This document shows, in pieces, positions 1 to 4,877 of a stretch of 6,852 bases of DNA. The stretch lies in the NCBI GenBank assembly GCA_003514205.1, contig DORQ01000037.1:1-6852 (forward strand), read 5' to 3'. Below the pieces are notes generated by a model. The model saw only the letters and a program-made list of their open reading frames with translations. It ran no database searches and was not told the origin of the DNA. The stretch's first letter is position 1, and every line of letters begins with the position of its first letter. Both the position numbers and the translations under genes were made by a program. The stretch is from Acidimicrobiaceae bacterium. Lineage in GTDB: Bacteria; Actinomycetota; Acidimicrobiia; Acidimicrobiales; Microtrichaceae.

Positions 1-1135
1 TCCAGCCACGGGCGGGCTGGGTGGGGGTCTGCTTGGGCTCGGCGTCGCGGGAGTGAGTTGGCTTGCGTGGCGTAACGGCCGTGATCGCCGTTACAGCGGT
101 TCGGCTGTTGATGCCGCCTTCGGTGGTGGCGATGGCAGCGAGGCTCCGATTCCGCTGTTCGACAAGCCAATCGACCCAGTGGAGTTTGTGCCTCCTGAAG
201 GGGTTCGCCCCGGACATATGGGCACGTTGTGGGACGAGCAAGCGAACCCGCTGGACGTTTCCGCAATGATTGTGGATCTCGCAGTGCACGGGTGGCTGCG
301 GATTGACGAGTTGGAGCCGGCCTCTGCGGGAACCTTTGGGTTGGGTCGATCAGAGGGCGACTTTCAGCTGGTCAAGCTCCGCGGAACCAATTCCTCTCCT
401 GAGGGCCACACGCTCAGTTCGGCGGAACGAACTCTGCTCGACTCGTTGTTTCGCGATGGGCCTACGCAGCGTTTGTCTGAACTAAAGACCAAGTTCGCTG
501 AACGACTCGCGTTGGTTGAATCTGCGTTGTACGACGACGTGGTTGGCCTTGGCTGGTTCGCAACTCGCCCCGATCGCGTGCGAGCGCGCTGGAATAGCTT
601 TGGGCTGGTCATGGTGCTGTTGGGTGCTGGCTGTGTGTTTCTGGCGGCCAAGTTCACCCATTTCGGATTGATTGCTGTGCCGATCCCTCTGGTCGGGCTT
701 GTGTTGATTGGGGCCTCTCGGTATTTCCCGGCACGAACTGCGCGAGGCTCGGCAATGCTGGGCCGCACTCGGGGGTTCAAAGAGCTCTTTGATGCTGGCG
801 AGGGCGAACGACAGAACTTCGCCGAACACAAGCACCTGTTCGCTACCTACCTGCCATACGCGATCGTGTTTGGGTGCACCGAACGGTGGGCGAAAACCTT
901 CGCCGATTTGGGACTCACTCCCGAGGACATGGGCCTGGGCACCTGGTACACGAGTCCCTATGGCTATGACCCGATCCGCTTCGGTTGGGCGATGGGTTCG
1001 TTCACGACGCAATCCACTGGCACGATGGCCGCTGCGGCGCCATCCTCGGCGGGCGGTGCATCCTCGGGTGGTAGCGGATTTGGTGGCGGGTTCTCGGGCG
1101 GGGGGTTCGGCGGTGGTGGCGGCGGTAGCTGGTAG
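1..1135 (+). CDS. DUF2207 family predicted membrane protein, 3' part (5' end outside window)
   Basis: This is the C-terminal portion of a DUF2207 membrane protein. The frame is open back to base 2, so the gene starts left of the window. The GTG at 53 is not the likely start, because the codons before it encode a Gly/Leu/Val-rich membrane helix that runs into a basic RNGRDRRY stop-transfer stretch, the usual arrangement in this family. After it comes a soluble domain with the family signature PPEGVRPGHMGTLWDE (about 197-244) and DVSAMIVDLAVHGWLRI (about 257-307). Two further membrane helices lie around 599-652 and 662-718, followed by a conserved block (RGSAMLGRTRGFKE, YLPYAIVFGCTERW). The protein ends in a Ser/Gly-rich tail (about 1037-1132) finishing GGGGGGSW, typical of DUF2207. 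The molecular function of the family is not established. The family call is confident; any cellular role would be guesswork. It does not obviously belong with the mscR pair 80 bases downstream. Confidence 0.88.
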   Translation, partial: PATGGLGGGLLGLGVAGVSWLAWRNGRDRRYSGSAVDAAFGGGDGSEAPIPLFDKPIDPVEFVPPEGVRPGHMGTLWDEQANPLDVSAMIVDLAVHGWLRIDELEPASAGTFGLGRSEGDFQLVKLRGTNSSPEGHTLSSAERTLLDSLFRDGPTQRLSELKTKFAERLALVESALYDDVVGLGWFATRPDRVRARWNSFGLVMVLLGAGCVFLAAKFTHFGLIAVPIPLVGLVLIGASRYFPARTARGSAMLGRTRGFKELFDAGEGERQNFAEHKHLFATYLPYAIVFGCTERWAKTFADLGLTPEDMGLGTWYTSPYGYDPIRFGWAMGSFTTQSTGTMAAAAPSSAGGASSGGSGFGGGFSGGGFGGGGGGSW

Positions 1136-1215
1136 TACCTCTCCCCGAGCCTCCTCAGAGCTGACAGAATGAAGCCGCTGAGCCGCGTTGCGGCACGGAA
1201 GAAAAGGGACAAACG
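1136..1215 (+). promoter_or_regulatory. Intergenic gap before mscR with ribosome-binding site
   Basis: This 80-base gap precedes mscR. An AAGGGA Shine-Dalgarno-like sequence at 1204-1209 sits 6 bases before the ATG at 1216 and supports that start. A short perfect hairpin (GCCGC, loop GTT, GCGGC) lies at 1182-1194. It has no following T-run, so it is not a convincing intrinsic terminator. I see no good -35/-10 pair: CAGAAT at 1165-1170 is at best a weak -10 with no matching -35. Whether mscR has its own promoter here or is read from upstream cannot be decided from sequence. Confidence 0.45.
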
Positions 1216-2301
1216 ATGGCGCAACAAGTATCTGGAATCGTGGCAATGGCGAAGGGCGAGCCGGTCAGCCTGCAGCAGATCCTCGTTCCCGACCCGGGTC
1301 CTGGTGAGGTGGTTGTTGCCATCCAGGCGTGCGGGGTCTGCCATACCGATCTGCACTATCGCGAGGGTGGCATCAACGACGAGTTTCCGTTCCTGTTGGG
1401 CCATGAAGCGGCCGGACTGGTCGAGCTGGTCGGCGAAGGCGTCACCAACGTTGAGGTGGGGGATTTCGTTGTTCTCAACTGGCGAGCCGTGTGTGGGCAG
1501 TGTCGAAGCTGTAAGCGTGGTCGGCCGCATCTGTGTTTCAACACACATAACGCAACCCAGAAGATGACGTTGCTCGATGGCACGGAACTGTCGCCAGCGC
1601 TTGGGATTGGGGCGTTTTGTGAGAAGACGCTGGTGGCTGCCGGGCAGGCAACCAAGGTGAATCCTGCGAGTTCCCCATCGGTTGCCGGCCTTCTCGGCTG
1701 CGGAGTGATGGCTGGACTTGGCGCCGCAATGAACACGGGTGGTGTGCAACGTGGGGACTCGGTCGCAGTGTTCGGGTGCGGTGGAGTCGGCGACGCCGCA
1801 ATCGCTGGTGCCGTGCTCGCTGGGGCTTCGGTGGTGGTGGCCGTGGATGTTGATGATCGCAAACTCGCGTGGGCGAAGGAGTTTGGTGCGACTCATTGCG
1901 TGAATTCCTCAGAGACCGACCCGGTCGCCGCGATTCAGGCTGCCACCGGTGGGTTTGGGGCCGATGTGTGCATCGACGCAGTTGGCCATCCCGAGGTCTA
2001 CCGGCAATGCTTTGAGGCTCGCGATCTTGCGGGGACGGTGGTTTTGGTTGGCGTTCCTCGGCCAGACATGACGCTGGAGCTTCCATTCATTGAGGTGTTT
2101 GGCAGAGGTGGAGCATTGAAGAGCTCCTGGTATGGCGACTGTCTACCCGAGCGAGACTTCCCTATGTTGATTGATCTCTACCTGCAGGGTCGGTTGCCGC
2201 TCGACCAGTTCATCTCTGAGCAGATTGATCTCGACGAGGTTGAGGAGGCGTTTCACAAGATGGAACGCGGCGAAGTGCTCCGCAGTGTGGTGGTGATGTA
2301 G
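1216..2301 (+). CDS. mscR: S-(hydroxymethyl)mycothiol dehydrogenase (mycothiol-dependent formaldehyde dehydrogenase)
   Basis: This is a zinc-dependent medium-chain alcohol dehydrogenase of 361 residues, the usual length for mycothiol-dependent formaldehyde dehydrogenase. It oxidises the formaldehyde-mycothiol adduct with NAD+ to S-formylmycothiol in the cytoplasm. Visible catalytic-zinc ligands are Cys42 (ACGVCHTD), His63/Glu64 (GHE) and Cys162 (GCGV). The structural zinc site is Cys93, Cys96, Cys99 and Cys107 ([15 protein letters not shown]). The Rossmann nucleotide motif is GCGGVG at 187-192, with an acidic residue at Asp211 ending the next strand, as expected for NAD(H) rather than NADP(H). 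The ATG at 1216 is supported by AAGGGA 6 bases upstream and by the family-typical N-terminus. The stop codon overlaps the GTG of the next gene by one base (TAGTG), so the two are almost certainly cotranscribed and probably translationally coupled. The same pairing with a metallo-hydrolase gene is known in mycobacteria. A general alcohol or nitrosomycothiol reductase activity is also possible, since this enzyme family reduces S-nitrosomycothiol. Confidence 0.93.
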   Translation: MAQQVSGIVAMAKGEPVSLQQILVPDPGPGEVVVAIQACGVCHTDLHYREGGINDEFPFLLGHEAAGLVELVGEGVTNVEVGDFVVLNWRAVCGQCRSCKRGRPHLCFNTHNATQKMTLLDGTELSPALGIGAFCEKTLVAAGQATKVNPASSPSVAGLLGCGVMAGLGAAMNTGGVQRGDSVAVFGCGGVGDAAIAGAVLAGASVVVAVDVDDRKLAWAKEFGATHCVNSSETDPVAAIQAATGGFGADVCIDAVGHPEVYRQCFEARDLAGTVVLVGVPRPDMTLELPFIEVFGRGGALKSSWYGDCLPERDFPMLIDLYLQGRLPLDQFISEQIDLDEVEEAFHKMERGEVLRSVVVM

Positions 2302-2945
2302 TGCCCGCTGAACTGGTAACAACTGACGGCATTTTCAGCCTCGATGGCGAAGACTTCGAGGTGACCAACAACGTGTGGCTGATCGGGGATGACAGCGAGG
2401 TCATCGTCGTGGATGCTGCCCATGATCACAACGTGATTCTCGATGCGATCGGCGGGCGCCGCGTGCGTTCGGTGTTGTGCACCCATGGCCACAACGATCA
2501 CATCAATGCAGCTGCTGCGTTAGCCGATGTGGTGGACGCGCCCATCGCCTTGCATCCCGCTGACCGCCACCTCTGGGAGGTGGTGTATCCCGACCGTGCA
2601 CCAGATGCCGATCTTGCCGATGGTGACATCCACCTCGTTGGGCCTCATACGCTCCGGGTCCTGCACACGCCAGGCCACGCGCCGGGGTGTTGCTGCTTCT
2701 TGGATGAGGAGCGCAGCCTGCTGTTCAGCGGCGACACGCTCTTTTGTGGAGGGCCTGGCGCTACGGGGCGAAGCTTCAGCTCGCGGCCGTTGATCCTTCG
2801 CTCGATACAGCAACGACTGCTCTCCCTCGGTGACGAGACCGTGGTTCACACTGGGCACGGCGACTCGACCACGATTGGTGCGGAACGAGGGCTTCTTGAA
2901 GAGCTCCTCCGCGAGGAACCGGGCGGCGAGGAACTGGGCGAGTAG
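2301..2945 (+). CDS. MBL-fold (glyoxalase II-like) metallo-hydrolase paired with mscR
   Basis: This is a 214-residue metallo-beta-lactamase-fold hydrolase. The dinuclear zinc signature is complete: HGHNDH at 62-67 (His62, His64, Asp66, His67), His126 in TPGHAPG, Asp145 in FSGDTLF and His186 in HTGHGD. The layout resembles glyoxalase II-type thioesterases more than beta-lactamases. The GTG start at 2301 shares its G with the TAG stop of mscR. No strong Shine-Dalgarno sequence precedes it, which fits translation by ribosomes finishing mscR. Given this coupling, the most economical role is hydrolysis of S-formylmycothiol, the MscR product, to formate and mycothiol. That is inference; the sequence proves only a thioesterase-like metal site. 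No signal peptide is visible, so it should be cytoplasmic. The C-terminus is Glu-rich (LLEELLREEPGGEELGE) and ends 3 bases before the convergent nhaA stop. Confidence 0.88.
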   Translation: MPAELVTTDGIFSLDGEDFEVTNNVWLIGDDSEVIVVDAAHDHNVILDAIGGRRVRSVLCTHGHNDHINAAAALADVVDAPIALHPADRHLWEVVYPDRAPDADLADGDIHLVGPHTLRVLHTPGHAPGCCCFLDEERSLLFSGDTLFCGGPGATGRSFSSRPLILRSIQQRLLSLGDETVVHTGHGDSTTIGAERGLLEELLREEPGGEELGE

Positions 2946-2948
2946 GTC

Positions 2949-4250
2949 TCACTCCTCACCGTCAGGCGCCGGAAGGCTCAGAAACGCGAGTGCTCCGATC
3001 GCCCCGGCGATGAGCGAAGCGAGCAGAATCGCAATTCGTGCTGGGTTCACATAGTCGGCGTCCTCGAAGGCCAAGCTGGTAACGAACAGCGATACGGTGA
3101 ACCCGATGCCCCCGAGGGTTCCCGCTGCGGCTACGTGTTTGAATCCCATCGACGGGGAAAGCTCGACGAGTTTGAGGCGACATCCCACCCAGGTGAACAG
3201 CAGAATCCCGAGTGGCTTGCCCAGAAGGAGACCGGCCCCTACACCGAGGGCAACCCGTGACTTGAACGCTGCGCTGAGCTCAGTTGAGCTGAGTTGCACT
3301 CCGGCGTTCGCGAGCGCAAAGACAGGCACAATCACAAAGCTGCTCCATGGGTGGAGCTTGTGTTCCAACCATTCCACCTCAGACACCGATTGCCTCGCGA
3401 GGAAGACGGTCTCACGCGCTTTTTCCGCCGAGTCAATGTTCGCCAACTCTGCCGAGTCAATCATGTCGTGGGTGAGGTGAGGCTTGGTCGGTGCGAGTAA
3501 CCCCATCGCGATTCCAGCGATGGTGGAATGCACTCCTCCCTCATGCAGTGCAAACCACAGGGCCAGGCCACAGAGAACATAGGGAGCAACTGCGGTGATT
3601 CCGCGATACCGCAACAGAATCACAGCACCGATCATGAGGGCAGCAATGCCAAGGTAGGTGGGGTCGAGTTTGTCGGAGTAGAAGAGCGCGATGACGATGA
3701 TCGCCCCAATGTCGTCCACGATCGCGAGTGCCAGGAGGAAGATCTTCACTGCGGAGGGCACTCGTGAGCCGAGAGCCCCAAGCACGCCGAGTGCGAGGGC
3801 GATATCGGTGGCCATCGGGATTCCCCAGCCTGAGATGGCTGGGGTGCCAGCGGTGGCGAGGACGTAGATGAGTGCGGGTACGGCCATTCCGCCGAGCGCG
3901 GCGAGTGCTGGCAACGCTGCCCGCCTCGGGTTGGCGAGTTCGCCCTCTACGAGTTCGCGTTTGATCTCAAGACCAACGACGAGAAAGAAGATCGCCATCA
4001 ACCCATCGTTGATCCACCCTCGGAGGCTGAGGGTGAGATCCTCAGATCCGAGTCGTATGCCGAGCTCGGTGTTCCAGAGGTGTTCGTAGCTGTTGGACCA
4101 TGGCGAGTTGGCCCAGATCAAGGCAGTAACTGCCGCAACTGCGAGGAGGACTGCACCGGCTGACTCGGCCTGAAGAAAGTCGACCAGTGGCCGGATAGGC
4201 CGTGGCTGCGGGCCTTCCCGCGAAGGGCTGGCCGTGGTGTCGGGGATCAT
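2949..4250 (-). CDS. nhaA: Na+/H+ antiporter NhaA
   Basis: This is a 433-residue inner-membrane antiporter that exports Na+ (or Li+) in exchange for H+, for sodium and pH homeostasis. Strongly hydrophobic segments run through most of the protein, consistent with the 11-12 helices of NhaA. Family landmarks are clear: WINDGLMAIFFLVVGLEIKREL (residues 79-100, Asp82 included), ATDIALALGVL with Thr148/Asp149 in the unwound helix IV region, the ion-binding aspartate pair Asp179-Asp180 in AIVDDIGAI, Lys345 in GKPLGI (counterpart of E. coli Lys300), and GIGFTVSLFV at 381-390. A longer hydrophilic loop around residues 255-300 resembles that of other actinobacterial homologues. The ATG at 4250 gives a normal short cytoplasmic N-terminus before the RPLVDFLQ(A)E motif. 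Only a weak AAGG lies upstream, 11 bases from the ATG. The gene stands alone, divergent from the VOC gene and converging on the MBL hydrolase gene. Its leader may carry a regulatory RNA. Confidence 0.95.
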   Translation of the reverse strand: MIPDTTASPSREGPQPRPIRPLVDFLQAESAGAVLLAVAAVTALIWANSPWSNSYEHLWNTELGIRLGSEDLTLSLRGWINDGLMAIFFLVVGLEIKRELVEGELANPRRAALPALAALGGMAVPALIYVLATAGTPAISGWGIPMATDIALALGVLGALGSRVPSAVKIFLLALAIVDDIGAIIVIALFYSDKLDPTYLGIAALMIGAVILLRYRGITAVAPYVLCGLALWFALHEGGVHSTIAGIAMGLLAPTKPHLTHDMIDSAELANIDSAEKARETVFLARQSVSEVEWLEHKLHPWSSFVIVPVFALANAGVQLSSTELSAAFKSRVALGVGAGLLLGKPLGILLFTWVGCRLKLVELSPSMGFKHVAAAGTLGGIGFTVSLFVTSLAFEDADYVNPARIAILLASLIAGAIGALAFLSLPAPDGEE

Positions 4251-4336
4251 GAAAAGAGATGCCTTAGGTTGAAGTTGGGGGTCCTCAGAGAGGCGCCGAC
4301 CAGACTTCCCGGCTCACCAAGGCTCAACTCTAGGCG
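4251..4336 (-). ncRNA. Candidate structured 5' leader (possible cis-regulatory RNA) of nhaA
   Basis: Read on the minus strand, the bases before the nhaA ATG contain several complementary segments. An outer helix pairs GAGUUG (4330-4325) with CAACUU (4277-4272), including one G-U. Inside it, GCCG (4313-4310) pairs with CGGC (4298-4295) around a purine-rich loop, giving the block GCCGGGAAGTCTGGTCGGC. A CCUC-UCU-GAGG hairpin follows at 4293-4283. Separately, GCCUUGG (4323-4317) can pair with CUAAGGC (4267-4261), crossing the outer helix as a pseudoknot and covering the only Shine-Dalgarno-like AAGG. This would suit a translational switch sensing Na+, Li+, pH or another signal. I cannot match it to a named riboswitch family. 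GGGAAG...GGU recalls part of the cobalamin riboswitch core, but the rest of that consensus is absent. A competing reading is that TAGAGT (4332-4327) is a -10 box, in which case the outer helix would not be transcribed whole. Confidence 0.42.
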
Positions 4337-4338
4337 CT

Positions 4339-4366
4339 GGGGTGACGCTGGCGGTGTTGCCACCCC
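4339..4366. repeat. GC-rich inverted repeat (imperfect hairpin) in the divergent intergenic region
   Basis: On the plus strand GGGG (4339-4342) and TGGC (4349-4352) pair with GCCA (4359-4362) and CCCC (4363-4366) around a GGTGTT loop, with a 6-base bulge TGACGC. An alternative register gives an uninterrupted 6-bp GGGGTG/CACCCC stem (4339-4344 with 4361-4366). There is no T-run on either side, so it is not a standard terminator. It lies just upstream of the candidate nhaA leader on the minus strand and upstream of the VOC gene on the plus strand. It could be part of a longer leader, an operator, or simply GC-rich chance. Confidence 0.4.
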
Positions 4367-4424
4367 GATGGCAATCTCAGTCGAGTGCGGGAGGAACCCA
4401 ACTGCAGGCCGATCGGGTGGCGCC

Positions 4425-4430
4425 TAAGGT
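4425..4430 (+). promoter_or_regulatory. Possible -10 element for the VOC-oxidoreductase unit
   Basis: TAAGGT fits the actinobacterial TANNNT -10 pattern. It would place a transcription start about 7 bases later, leaving a short leader of roughly two dozen bases that contains the strong ribosome-binding site. No recognisable -35 lies at the right distance, so this rests on one hexamer and its position. Confidence 0.22.
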
Positions 4431-4449
4431 GTATGTCCCAGATCGATTC

Positions 4450-4454
4450 GGAGG
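4450..4454 (+). promoter_or_regulatory. Shine-Dalgarno GGAGG for the VOC gene
   Basis: A consensus GGAGG lies 6 bases before the ATG at 4461. It is the strongest ribosome-binding site in the window and fixes that start codon. Confidence 0.8.
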
Positions 4455-4460
4455 AACCTG

Positions 4461-4865
4461 ATGGCCAGCAAGCTCAACCCCTATCTCACCTTTGGTGGCA
4501 ACGCCCGCGAGGCAATGGAGTTCTACAACGCGGCCTTTGGCGGCGAGCTCACGCTTCAGACCTACAAAGAGATGAATATGGCTCAGAGCCCCGATCAAGA
4601 CAACCTGGTCGGACACAGCCAATTCGTCGCCACCGACAACATGACCTTGATGGGTTCAGATGATCCCGAAGGCGAGAGCTACAGCGCCAGCGTGGCGGTG
4701 AGCGGCGAGAATCTCGACGAGCTGCGTGGGTATTGGGACAAGCTCTCCGATGGTGCGACGGTGCTTGCACCCTTTGAGACGGCCCCGTGGGGCGACACCT
4801 TTGGCATGTTGATGGACAAGTTCGGGATCCGTTGGATGATCAACGTGGTCACCGCAGCGCAATAG
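4461..4865 (+). CDS. VOC superfamily, PhnB-like (glyoxalase/bleomycin-resistance fold) protein
   Basis: This is a 134-residue single-domain protein of the vicinal oxygen chelate superfamily, PhnB-like subgroup. The family signature at the N-terminus is NPYLTFGGNAREAMEFY (residues 6-22), the first beta-alpha-beta unit, followed by FGGEL. GHSQFV at 51-56 is where the family often places a metal-ligand histidine (His52). The C-terminal strand motif WGDTFGMLMDKFGIRWMIN at 110-128 is highly typical. The length is normal. Members include metal-dependent enzymes and binding proteins of varied or unknown function, often annotated after 3-demethylubiquinone methyltransferase or bleomycin resistance without evidence, so I do not assign a substrate. 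The start is fixed by GGAGG 6 bases upstream. The gene ends 12 bases before the molybdopterin oxidoreductase ATG, in the same reading frame, so the two are probably cotranscribed. The functional link between them is unknown. Confidence 0.87.
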   Translation: MASKLNPYLTFGGNAREAMEFYNAAFGGELTLQTYKEMNMAQSPDQDNLVGHSQFVATDNMTLMGSDDPEGESYSASVAVSGENLDELRGYWDKLSDGATVLAPFETAPWGDTFGMLMDKFGIRWMINVVTAAQ

Positions 4866-4877
4866 CCGACTGATCCC

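Noticed and set aside
777..792. 16-base perfect palindrome TCAAAGAGCTCTTTGA
   Set aside because: It lies inside the DUF2207 coding sequence over the conserved FKELFD residues. One such palindrome by chance in a window this size is not surprising, and nothing around it suggests a regulatory site.
53..1135. GTG at 53 as the true start of the DUF2207 gene
   Set aside because: The frame is open to the window edge, and the upstream codons encode a membrane helix expected in the middle of the family. The GTG is an internal Val codon.
1182..1194. GCCGC-GTT-GCGGC hairpin as a terminator after the DUF2207 gene
   Set aside because: Only 5 bp, no T-run after it, and it sits about 20 bases before the mscR start. 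Likely chance in GC-rich DNA.
482..1246. 254-codon minus-strand open frame
   Set aside because: Antisense to the DUF2207 gene, Arg/Ala/Pro-rich, with no recognisable domain.
964..1896. 310-codon minus-strand open frame
   Set aside because: It lies antisense to the DUF2207 tail and mscR, both of which have clear family motifs. Its translation is Pro/Arg/His-rich with a poly-Pro end that simply mirrors the Gly-rich coding strand. It is a shadow frame in GC-rich DNA.
2116..2908. 13-base direct repeat TTGAAGAGCTCCT at 2116-2128 and 2896-2908
   Set aside because: The copies lie in different genes and reading contexts (mscR and the hydrolase), with no flanking similarity. Codon-driven coincidence.
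4251..4336. Cobalamin riboswitch upstream of nhaA
   Set aside because: Only a short GGGAAG...GGU stretch is reminiscent. The rest of the conserved core, including the GCCACTG-type box, is missing, and nhaA is not a cobalamin-related gene.
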